Of a DNA stretch of 64,000 nt, positions 53,484-64,000 are shown one piece after another. Below the pieces are notes generated by a model. It had not been told where the DNA came from. It saw only the letters and a program-made list of their open reading frames with translations, and made no database searches. The stretch comes from Solen grandis. Taxonomy: Eukaryota; Mollusca; Bivalvia; Adapedonta; Solenidae. Each line of letters begins with the position of its first letter. The stretch's first letter is position 1. A program made the position numbers and the translations under genes. Where the stretch lies: NCBI GenBank assembly GCA_021229015.1, contig CM037790.1, positions 55,896,361 through 55,960,360 on the forward strand. The letters are read 5' to 3'.

Positions 53484-56160
53484 CGATATAAAAACTTTCC
53501 ATAACGACCTTTATCATTAAAGTTTCCTTAATGAAAAATAAAAGAAAATGTTAATGTGATTCGAGAAATGGAATAAATCATTGGATTCATCGTTAAATTA
53601 ACTACGACTGGTGAATTAGTACATTCGGATTAAATGAAAATATACCATACTATTGTTATAGATACAGGAATAATATTTGTATACCAGGATTATACGTTTA
53701 AGGCAAGGCATGAAAACAAAATTCTCTGCTAGGTTTTATTAGTTAAACCTGTAATGAACTATAATCAATGACACTATACGCATTTGAAAGACTGTATAGT
53801 TCTTGGGAGTAAGTACTCGTACATGTTATTTTAAAATCCTGGAAAGTGTGTTGATACCCAATAACAGTGCATAATTAATATTCTTCACAACCAGACGGAC
53901 AACAACACTCTTAAGTAGACTATTTTACACACTAGAAGTAAATGTCCCAAAAGTAGGAATAGTTATGAAATGTGTCAAAATATGTTCTCAACTTAAGTCA
54001 CTAAAACCGATAGCGTTATTGCAAAATATGTTATTTAAGACACAGTATACGTTTCAAATATCCAAGGCGACGTCTCAAAATAACACTTAAACAAATCGGT
54101 GAAGGTAACAGGCAATAAACATCCACTCTAACACCATAAAAGGACACCTGACAGCTTTATTGGAAACGAGAGGTACTTTAGAAGGCATATTGCCATAATT
54201 AGGTTTAATGGTACGGTTACGTTACATTACCACATTTCAAATACACATACATTCACAGCAAATATTTAAACAATACATTTTTCTTTCATGTTTGTAGGTA
54301 ATACTGTGTTGTTGGTGAGATTTTTGCCTTTTGATGTAATAATGATCCTTGAATCACTTGTTTTTATGTGTGTTAAACTCCATTTATCATCCAGGACAAT
54401 TGTAATGGGTGAGAAAGTGCCGAAATAAGGAGTAGAGTATCGTAACATGTATGATGAAGTATTATTTGTTTAGACTTCATATCGAATAATGTAATTGGAC
54501 GCATTTTCTTAACTTAAAGATTATTTCTATATATATTGAAATAAGTATCTTAGATTTATATGACTTTATTCATGAATTATACATGGGTTATTACAAAAAA
54601 AAGTATAATCATGTACTATAGTATATGAATTATTTATACGTGTGTTTAGGAATTTTTTACCATAACGAATGCATTTGGTATGTCCTTTTCTATCTTATAT
54701 GATAATGCAAAATTTATAAATCTACTCGTTTATAAAGTGTTAAAAATATATCATAGTTTTTCGGGATAAAGCAACATATTTGATTACACTATAGGTTCAT
54801 TATAAAGGGACCAGCCCATTATACTGCTTAGTAGGGAATGTGCGACTAAACAAATAGGGGAAAAAATGTCTAAGATGATAAAAAAACAACAAAAAAAACA
54901 CACACACACACACACGTCAAAAAAGACAGTTTGAGATAGCTTCTGGGGACTTATTGATTATGAACTCATGCTTAATTTTGGACGTCTTTTAAAATGCCTC
55001 TTGGCACTAGTCAATTTATAACACTAATTTTGAACAATTGATTGAGAAACCCAGCAAATGTTGGCCTGGGCAAGACAATAGTGGTCTAATCTAGTCAGGT
55101 GTAGGTTAAGTCATCATTTTAATCTGCCAGGAGTTGAGTTAGCCTTTATAAATGTTTAAGAAGTCGGTGGCGCCATCTTTGTAAGAGCTGAAAAATGAGA
55201 AAATAAAATCTGCAGGAGAAAAGACAAAGAAGAGAATCTCTAGCAATTGCTTCCAATTGATCGCATGGCAGAGGGGAATATAAAAAAATTTAAAAGAGTC
55301 TAAGAAAGACTGGTAAAACTGGATAGAAAACACAGATACGCATAAAACATTAAAGAGACAAATGAAATACAAATAGCGCCCTTTTTTCTTTGATAATCTT
55401 TTCTATACACATCAAATTTGTCCCTTCATTTGTCACTATCTTGTCATCTTGACTCGTAATGTGTTTATGTCGAGACTTTTTATTACAATAAAACTGGTTG
55501 TGTTTCCTTCCTTTGTGACCTTTAACACCTAAACATAAACTACTGAAATCATAATCATCTATATTGGTAACGTTTTATAATTCAATACTATTTGTTCTAA
55601 CAGAAAGTCTATCTTCGTCTCATTTACAAGAACACATGGGGGAATGCCAATCAATCTGTCTAAAACGGAGATACATTTTGAAATATGTCAAACTGAATGT
55701 GACATCTGAAACATTGGATCTTGGTTATGTAACGTATGTTTATGTTAAGTTTAGCATGTAGCCTTCAAGTTAAGGCGGTGCCAATGTGTCATATGAAGAT
55801 TTATAAAGCAAATATTTCTAAATTCTACGGATCTAAATCTACTGTTTTGAAACTGTGTATAAATCAAATGCAATCATGCTAATGATATAGCTAATCTTTA
55901 TCTGTGTCGTGTGGAGTATTTATCACAGTGTCGATTTCATGAGCATATTATATCATGCATAATTTTACACACTTAAACGAGAAATCATTAAAAAAAAACA
56001 GCAAAACACGAATATATATTGGTTATCTCGATTCTTACCCAATATTCTTCTTTATCCAGCCGTAATATTTCATTGAAACGCAAAACATAGGAATCATATA
56101 ACTTCTATTTTCGCTTCTCTCTTAATAGATCTATACAAAAGGGCAGAAGGACATACGTTG
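53484..56160. other. No gene; (CA)n
   Basis: 2.7 kb of AT-rich unique sequence. (CA)n at 54897-54916 behind an A-rich stretch. Frames of 60-77 codons lack recognisable motifs. Confidence 0.3.
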
Positions 56161-56165
56161 TATGT

Positions 56166-56430
56166 ATGTTGTTGTTGTTGTTGTATTGGGGTTTACCGTC
56201 GCTGCGATAGTATTTCAATCATATAGCGGCGTCCAGTTAATTACAGGTGGAGGAAGACCCCGAGTACACAGAGGTACCTGGGTAGAACCATCGACCTACC
56301 GCAAGCCAGCTGGAAGGCTTCCTCACATGAAAAATCCGAAGTCCCTACCGGGATTCAAACCCACAGCGGTGAGAAGCTGAGAGATTTGTAGTCCACGACT
56401 GTAACCGCTCGGCCACGGCGGCCCCCATAC
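56166..56430 (-). mobile_element. Full-length tRNA-Ser-like SINE
   Basis: Body about 56168-56425, with the (TTG)n tail at the left and CGGCCACGGCGGCCCC at the right. Very close to 44129-44380. Flanks CATACGTTGTATG (left) and CATACATGTATG (right) may be an imperfect target duplication. Confidence 0.85.
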
Positions 56431-57554
56431 ATGTATGATCTCACAATAAAATCAACAAATGTTACATAAGTATATATGCCATGGTATTTAAAAGCATAAT
56501 TGAATTTAAATTCTTTTTCTTAGAACATTAGGGAGCTTAAGTTATGTGGCTTCACGTTATATTTATCGACGTCATCAATTACTATTATTTGAAACCGGCT
56601 CAGTTAACGCGACGTTTATTTTTTAAATTACACGTGTATAGATATTGCAATGGTCTGGGTAACATTGGTAAGTCCATCTCTATTGAAATATAAGATTGTA
56701 CTTCATTGGTTTTTATCTTGCTGTCGTGCTTATCAGGAGCCGGATAAAGCCTACCAGATAGATTTATAATTCACGTGGTTAAACATCTCGCGGATCCAGC
56801 CAATTACATCTTTGTTTTTTCCACTCTTCTTCATTTAAGATTTTTCCAGTTTGGTGGATCCAACGGTCTTTCCAGGGAGAGATAGGGTTAGGTGATTCTT
56901 TTCTTCTTCACTCTTAGTATAAAAGCCAAGTCCTAAGGGAGTCATGATCCCCGAACCCCCTCTGGATCCATGCATGAGGAATATAAATCATTTAAACGGA
57001 CTATTTGCATTGTCTACTTTTCCAATGATCTGTTTCAGTCATAATTTAGACACTTATTCCTTGTTGTGAATATTCATTCGTGTTATTTTGAATAATATTT
57101 AACCCGTGTATTGTTTTATTGAATCCTTATCTTTAGATTTAATCTGGTAGTTCTATGGTACACAGTTACCTGCTCAGATCTCTGTCCACAAGGTAGAATG
57201 TGTGTTCTACAAGAACTCATTATTTTACTGGTTCACTGGATATGTTTTTGTAGGATGGAAAAAAATGAAAATGCTCTCTTAATATTTTCCTGATATTTTA
57301 ATATGTACTATTTTAGCTCATTTCGCTAGGCTTGAAAAATTCTGCAAATTTAAAAAGGATTAGTGCAAACACCTTCAATGAAACAAGTAAAACTCTTCCG
57401 ATTTAAAGAAAAAACGCGTCTTATCTCTCAGACGTCCAACTTTAGCAAATAACACAGAATCACCAACAAAGCGTTCAGTGGCAATATGTGTCACGTGACA
57501 ATAACTCCGTCATATAATATATTTTTGTATAGTGTCATGTTGATTGTTGATCTT
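56431..57554. other. No feature recognised
   Basis: Unique sequence; 56740-56990 is somewhat richer in GC. No coding signature. Confidence 0.3.
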
Positions 57555-58120
57555 TTTTTACATGGTGAGCTATTGTGATCGCCGTTTGTCAGGCGTCCGT
57601 CATCCGTGCGTGCGTGCGTCTGGCGTCAACATTTTCCTTTAAACAACATCTCCTCCTAAACCGCTGAATGGAATTTGACTGAATTTCACAGGATTGATCC
57701 TTATGATGCCCTCTATCAAATTGTTCAAATTATTTTGATTGGTTAAAATATTAGGTCACAGGAGCTTAGAAAAGATTTTAAAATGCAATCTTTGAAAATC
57801 TTCTTCTGCAAAACTGCAGGGCCTAGAGCTTAGATATCTGGTGTGTAGCATTGTCTAGTAGACCTCTAGAAACCACAAGGCCTGGAGTTTGAAGATTTGG
57901 CCTTATAGACATCTACCAAGATTGTTCAAATCATGGCACTGGGCCAAATTTGGTCCCGCCCCAGGGGTCACGTGATTTTACATAGGCATATATGGTAAAA
58001 TCTAAAAAAATCTTCTTGTCAGAAACCACAAGGCCTGGAGTTAAGATATTTTGGCGTGTAACATGGCCTTATAGACGTGTATCAAGTTTTCATGACCTTA
58101 TTACTACGGCGTAAGATAAA
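57555..58120 (+). mobile_element. ATGGTGAGCTATTGTGATCG-type interspersed repeat
   Basis: ACATGGTGAGCTATTGTGAT, CGTCCGTCATCCGTGCGTGC and GGCGTCAACATTTTCC begin a class with a start like that of the 39680 element (GTGCTCATGGTAAGCTT, GTCCGTCGTCCGCCGTCAAC). AAACCACAAGGCCTGGAGTT occurs twice (57870 and 58024), so a degenerate ~155-bp tandem unit is present. No ORF. Confidence 0.55.
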
Positions 58121-60891
58121 GCGTTTAAGCTCGTCAAGAAGCTTTTTAGCAATTAAGTACCTTAAATGATGTGAAGTTTGATAAATCGAATACATGGTTT
58201 ATCTGGTGAGAGAAATGCTCGCCAAGACAAGCTTTCTCACTCACCTGATGAACTTTCCCATTTCCTGCACCAACCAAGTACATAAGATATATTCTCTACA
58301 TCTCATGAAATAGGGCGACAAACTGAATAATAAAGTCAGTGACTGCTGCTGAGTCAGCATGAATTTGTGTACTTTACTCTCTTTAACAAAGTGACTGGTG
58401 CAAGGCTCCGTTGATATTCACCGAGATAACGAGATACAGCTAAGCTGGGTGTCATATATGTGTTTTTTTTTATATTACAGACAGAAATGATTCTAATCAA
58501 AGCAATAACTCGGTGAATTCTTGTCTGCCTCCGACGGCTATGTCCAATTATATTAAATTGTTGTGAAAAATCAGCATCATTCAGCAACGCCTGTAACGGT
58601 CATCCTAACCTTTGTGTATGTGATCTTCTTACTCGTTGAAAATGATTCACTATATCATCTTAATCAGACTAGATTTCGTCTTTTGATGTTAAAGGTGATT
58701 TACATAGTAAAATTATGTTTATCCACAGTTTTAGAGCTGTAGATCCATTATTGATGTGATTCTGAGTAAAAGACTGCGTAAAGGCTGCGTAAAACACCAG
58801 AGACATAATTAAAGTGATACGCAGTTTTCCGAAATAACAAGCCTTATCGCAAGCATCGAGATTCAACGAGAGCGTACCTGTCCCACGGGTACCGGACGGG
58901 GAATCTTCCTTAACAACAATTACATTTCAATAACATTTAGTCTACTGATTTTAGCTAAAGTGAGTTTAAATGAAGGAAAGAAGCGGACGCATAATTAGAT
59001 TATTCTATTTTTTTTCTTACTTTAATTACATGCATAATTAAGAGAGGGGGTGGGGGTGGGAGACAGGTAGATGACTAAGCGTAGCATGAGAAAACGTCGA
59101 GATACATGATACCCTTGTGTATATCAGGATGTACCCGTAATATTAGCCGGTTATGGTCTTCTTGTTCTTTTGACTGGTGTGACACAAATCTTCGATGGCA
59201 AACATGTAGAATGATTGCCCTTAATTGCGATCAACCTTGATGATGTCTGTTCATGTCAAAACCAATGGAACAAATAAGTAACTTAACAAAATAACCATTT
59301 CCAAACTATTCCAATTCAAATATCAATTTCAAATTTTCGGAAATACGTATGAAGCTTTGAATTCCAATCTCGTCCGGGACTTGTTGAAGTCCGCGAATTC
59401 CGAAAATAGATATGGGCAAATAATAAGCTGCCTATCTCTGTTTTATATATTTCTTTGAATAAACGTACTCCATTAGGAATGGGCAAATAATCTACATACT
59501 TATTATCAAAAAGATTGGTAAAAGAACGATGGGTCACTCAATAAATTATGTAAGCTTTGAGTAACCTTACCAACATACGACAGATATCGAGATCATAAAT
59601 GGTAGTTGACCTGCTCATATTGAACCATTTTCCAACCTCTCTTATTTATTGCCTCTGATTTCTGAAAACTTTATATACATGCTCAATTTCCTAACTCTAT
59701 TCATAAAGTTCAGATCTCCATATGCATCTACAGGGGATGTTTTCATAAAACAACTCATAGTATATACATATTAAACAAAACTGTAATTCAATCATAATCC
59801 TTGAGTTTATCAATACTTTGTGAATCAAAGCATATATTCCAGATAGTTGCCATCTCAACAAACCATAGTACCGTAAATATAACAAAATCTATCAGTAAGA
59901 ATCGTTAAGAATTCATTATTTGGTATCGTTTTACGTCAAGTCACCAACAATTAAATACTTTAACATAATAGGCGGTTTTTACAAATGCGTAGATACTTAT
60001 TAATGTGAAAATGAATGTTTTTGTGTAAACGGCACGATGCTTTTAAAATCGTTACTTAGAGGTTAATTCCATTTCTGTGCCTATATATTTCTTAAGCTGT
60101 TTCAGTGTTTGCTTTGTGCGCTTAATAAAACAGGGATAGCTGACACAGCGGTTCCAAATAAGTCTGCGACAATAGCCTTTCTTTCATTGTGTAGTGGGTT
60201 ATTCTTGGTCAGCGCCAAGCAAAGCATTAAGTACTGGCAAAGTGGATTAGTCTATTTGTGGGAATTTTCAAATGCAATATCCGTGTTTTTCCTGTAGATC
60301 TTACCTCGTAATAAATACGGGGAAAGCAGCCACTCTGTTGCGACGCGTTTTGTCACATTCAATACATTATCCTAAGAAATAAATTAGAAATTCATGAATA
60401 GAAGAGAGTGCACGGAGTGTATTTAAATATAAGCTATGGTAATAGCTGCACAGTAGTACAAAAATATGAAACTGTTATGCCTCGATCAAGGATCCCGAAC
60501 AAGTACGGGTTAATCCGGCAATGTCCGTAGTAACCCGTAAATAAATCAATCGTGATCATCCGATGGTGTGTGACCCTTAATGATATGTTCTTAACCAGTA
60601 TCGAAACGTACCTAAACCATTCTAAATCGTACTAGTACATAGGGACCGTGTACGGACGACAAAGTAAGGTATGGGTTAATTACAGTTCATTTACGGATTC
60701 ATACGTAAGTAAACGGATAAACCTCATAAAAAACGGGATAATACGGTTCAAAAGTTATTTCCCTCAGGCTGGTTTTATAAAGATACGTTTAAGGACGGGA
60801 AATAGTGGACGAGTATCGCATTCCACTTTCACTATGGCATAAATTGTGTTATGTGCTACCCTAAATTATACATCAGTGACACACAAGTAAA
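58121..60891. other. No gene recognised
   Basis: 2.8 kb, AT-rich. A G-rich stretch at 59045-59062. Frames up to 77 codons are without motifs. GCGCCAAGCAAAGCA at 60212 echoes the SINE middle but is too short to call. Confidence 0.3.
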
Positions 60892-61075
60892 GTCAAACCT
60901 GTCTTAAGCGGTCAGACGAGAAAAAAATTAAAGCGGTTGCTTATCAGAGGTGGTCGCTGTACGAAGGAAAAACATATAACAAAATGTAATTTTAGTGATA
61001 TTAAAACTGGCCGTTAGATGCAGGTTGACTATTTCATACAGGTGGCCGTTAATGCAAGTTGAACTGTTCTTACAA
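60892..61075. mobile_element. MITE 'C' copy 2
   Basis: AGTCAAACCTGTCTTAAGCG at the left. On the right, GTGGCCGTTAATGCAAGTTG and AACTGTTCT are inverted relative to it. Corresponds to 47518-47693 on the opposite strand, diverged. Confidence 0.55.
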
Positions 61076-61403
61076 GCCTAACAGCAGAATTTACGACTTT
61101 CTTGTACCAGGTATCTTTTTTTTATATTATGGAACTTTGTCCGTCAAGTAACTTCATTTGTGGATTTAGCTCTTACGAAATTTCTAGACTTCTCTTTCTT
61201 TGTCCCTTATTTCAGACATTGGTGTCTCATACTGAATTCTTTAAAGCCAGTCTAGGTATTTGCTAGCCATTACAATAGAGAGGAAGACCCAACTGACAGA
61301 CAGCAGTATGTCCGTTATCCCTATCTCTTTTGTTCGAACCAACCATCCGTGAATGTGTGACCGTGGCATTAGAAAGAAAAAGTTTTAGAACAAAGTTGTG
61401 ATT

Positions 61404-61560
61404 GAGTTTACTGTCGTCATGATTTCAGTTATGTAGCAACGTCTTGTTAATTACAAATTTAGAAAGACCCCTTGTGCACAGAATCCCAGGCCTGCTGTAA
61501 GCAAGCTGGAAGGCTGTCTCGCATAAATGTTACGAGTGAACCTGCAGGAATGCGAAAGTG
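61404..61560 (-). mobile_element. Decayed tRNA-Ser-like SINE
   Basis: TTTACTGTCGTCATGATTTC, AGTTATGTAGCAACGTC, AATTACAAATTTAGAAAGAC and AAGCTGGAAGGCTGTCTCGC follow the minus-strand layout of 56168-56425. The head is lost. Confidence 0.6.
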
Positions 61561-61869
61561 ATTGAGTAACGTTAGGACTGGGAGCCCTAATGTTGCGTTA
61601 AGTAAAATGAAACAGTACAGGAGGAAGTCAAATGGCTTGTAATTTGGTACTGTTTTATTGATTTTCCACATCAAAAGGATACTGTGGCTAATATGTCATT
61701 TTACACGGAGGGCCGCACAAAATTCAATAAACGACATCCTTTTACTTGCTATATAGACCTTTTAGATTTAACAATGACATAGTACATGCCAGAGGTAAAG
61801 ACATAGTACAATCCAGAGGTACGAGAACTGATGACCTTCATGTATGGCGTGACATGACTGAAAAATTAG

Positions 61870-62260
61870 TCACCTGTCAGTATTAGGTTTGACCACGTGT
61901 GCACCAGTGAAAGCATGCAACCTGTCATGCTCATTTCACTAAGCGGGGAACTAAGACATGATTTATTAATTGTAAATTGTAATTGTAAATGTAGATGATC
62001 ACATATACTATATAAGATGTAGAATACAGAAATCGGGAGAGAGTCCAGAAGGACTCGAGACGAGAGAGTCCACAGGGACTTTAGGAGGAGAGACTCGAAC
62101 GGAGCTCGACTCGTAAAAGAGAGGTGGACAATTCCCAAGGCTAAGTTTGAATATAGCTTGCCGATTGTTGTATCTCTTTATAAACATAGACAAAACACGC
62201 AAATAAAGTTATCATCATAATGTGGTATTTGGAATTATACATTACACCGTCATTATCAAC
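61870..62260 (+). mobile_element. Possible solo LTR
   Basis: CTATATAAG (near 62008) resembles a TATA box. 25-30 bp on, GAGAGAGTCCAGAAGGACTC and GAGAGTCCACAGGGACT form two small stem-loops. CGCAAATAAAGTTATC (62199) gives a polyadenylation signal. This order (TATA, structured R/U5, AATAAA) is LTR-like. I could not fix TG/CA ends or a 4-6-bp duplication, so the call is tentative. Confidence 0.25.
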
Positions 62261-62639
62261 GCTACGTCACAGCTACTGGCTTTCGTCACACAATATGATT
62301 CATAGTATGTTCCCCCTTATGCATCATTGCAGATGAATCGTTCGAGGTGTACCGTGACACCTTCTATAATGAAATGATGATATTAAGTAAATCGTATAAA
62401 GAGGGTTGTTGTGCTTTTTATTTATGTAAGATATGAAAAGAGAGATGACACACACCATATATGCAGGCATATTTATGTATTGTATGACGTTGGTACGTGA
62501 AAATAAGTGCAGGTATAGATTGCACGCTAGAAGGCATTGGATTTTGATATCCGGTATTAGATTCCCGCTGTAATTAACGCAACATAAAATTGACAGGAAT
62601 TTCGACATCACATAAAAAATAATATACTTAAACAACATT

Positions 62640-62900
62640 GAAAACTCTATTTTGTTGGTTCGGTTAAACATCTTTAGCACGCTGTTATCTGTTTTGTCGG
62701 TTCGGTTATACATCTTATTTAGTGTAAATATGAATTGTGTTGATAATACATTTATGAATAACGATTATGAATAACGAATCTACTGTAAGTATGAATAATA
62801 AACTAATAATCTGTCGTAAATATGAATAATGGCACCTTGAATCTACTGTTAGCGTGAATAATAAACCAGTAAATTGTTGCAAATATGAACTGATAAAAAA
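62640..62900. repeat. Degenerate short tandem repeats (AATATGAATAA)
   Basis: GAATCTACTGTAAGTATGAA and GAATCTACTGTTAGCGTGAA start two ~61-bp units (62777 and 62838). TTTTGTTGGTTCGGTTAAAC and TTTTGTCGGTTCGGTTATAC (62650, 62693) form another pair. Confidence 0.65.
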
Positions 62901-64000
62901 ATAAAGTGAAACTGTGTACATTTATAAACTGTGAACAGAAGTTGTCTCTCAGAAATTGGCGTTGTGATGTCAATGACAAGACTTTGTTGTTGAATATAAA
63001 CTGCCTCAGAACACGCTTCGCTTGGTAAGAGATAATAGGCTGTCAGAAGAAATTCTAAAAGAAATCAACATCAACACGAATATAGCTACGCACAAATGGG
63101 CAGATATCAAATACATGTGATGTGCTTTTATTCGTTTTACGTAACTAATATTTTTGATATTTAATCAAGAATTTCAAAACAAACGGCTCGACAAGGATGA
63201 GTTGTGGGTACGCTAGTTTTAGTTTTAAACCGTAAACTTTAATATTTTGATAACAAAAGAGAGTAGTTAACCAACACTTAATTTTATATCGCTTCTTTAA
63301 CGTAAATCCAATAACGAGGAAGCTTGGAATCAATTGGTAACAGATTCTTATCGATTTCAAAGACGGCTCTGTGCGATATCAGGATATTCTAAATAAAGGA
63401 TTCATAAACGAAACAGGCAGATGGCAGATGAAATGAGCATGATTTCCCTATCCAATTTACGATAGAAAACAATAAAATGATGGAGCCGCAGCCTTGATAA
63501 ACATCGCGTCTTATTTTAGAAAATTCATTTGATATGAAAATATTTCATTTAATCGGTTTGAAAGTCAAAACATGTGCATTATTGCAGTGTTGAATAATAT
63601 TGAGCTACAATGGAATAAGCTGAGAAAACCGAACTGAGGTATCCTATATAGAGATTCCGAGATGATTATTATACCTGTCCACAAAAACTTAGTCGGAATT
63701 AATAAAAGCATTTGTTTATTAAATTATTGATGATAAGAATTTTGAAAGTTGGCAGGTAGTATGTGATTTTTCTTAAAAATATGACAAGAACCTTCCATTT
63801 ATTGTACTGTGACTGCGTATGAAATATCACCAATGCGGTATAATGCACTATTCAAGTTTGTTGTTGTTGTTTGTTGTTATTGTTTTCAGAAATTATTTAA
63901 GCTCCATCTTTCCGATTCATCATTTGTTGCTAGGTTTACTGCTCACAAGCTTTCACACATTAAAAACAATGTTTTTCATTTGTATATACCCGCTCAACAC
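62901..64000. other. No feature recognised
   Basis: AT-rich unique sequence. (TTG)n-like stretch at 63859-63885. No gene visible up to the window end. Confidence 0.3.

Noticed and set aside
62324..62713. 129-codon minus-strand ORF
   Set aside because: AT-driven composition (Ile, Tyr, Asn, Leu), overlaps degenerate tandem repeats, no motif.

Overview
This is eukaryotic, AT-rich, repeat-dense DNA with no long intact host gene. The repeat content points to a mollusc, most likely a bivalve. The evidence is tRNA-derived SINEs ending in a GGGTTTAACGTC-type domain, TTAGCTCACCTGAG elements carrying internal ~145-bp arrays, CCTTGACCT-type arrays, a LINE whose ORF2 C-terminus reads YGELGRYP, and many microsatellites. 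The species assignment is inference; no host gene in the window fixes it.

Layout. 0-10 kb: decayed SINEs, two hairpin piggyBac-type MITEs with TTAA duplications (one nested in another MITE), a LINE 3' end, one full-length SINE with a target-site duplication, and one intact-looking tRNA-Glu(UUC) gene with a T-run terminator. 10-20 kb: mostly unique sequence with four high-complexity blocks that could be regulatory, two more piggyBac MITEs and several simple repeats. 20-30 kb: a 100-N assembly gap, SINEs, a TIR element with an internal tandem array, and a LINE ORF2 fragment. 30-33 kb: the most striking structure, a 2,706-bp foldback element. Its two inverted arms are built of palindromic ~53-bp modules around a 216-bp-period core, and a perfect 9-bp duplication (TAGTTAACC) flanks it. 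33-46 kb: unique sequence, hairpin MITEs, a ~2-kb array element into which a 62-bp SINE tail has inserted (14-bp duplication), a candidate host exon at 43.3 kb and a minisatellite. 46.33-46.73 kb: a 401-bp miniature LTR retrotransposon (TRIM-like) with matching 145-bp LTRs, a tRNA-Lys primer site and a polypurine tract; its LTR contains a tRNA-Ala-like segment with A and B boxes. 48.8-52.1 kb: a decayed Ty3/Gypsy element with integrase upstream of reverse transcriptase (Gmr1-like order). 52-64 kb: a possible small secreted Cys-containing protein exon, SINEs, MITEs, a possible solo LTR and long unannotated stretches.

The genes do not form an operon or pathway. The window reads as an intergenic or intronic landscape shaped by successive retroposon and DNA-transposon insertions. 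The only confident functional host gene is the tRNA. Two short coding-like segments (43.3 and 52.9 kb) and one 147-codon ORF (1.4-1.8 kb) are the best host protein candidates, all tentative.
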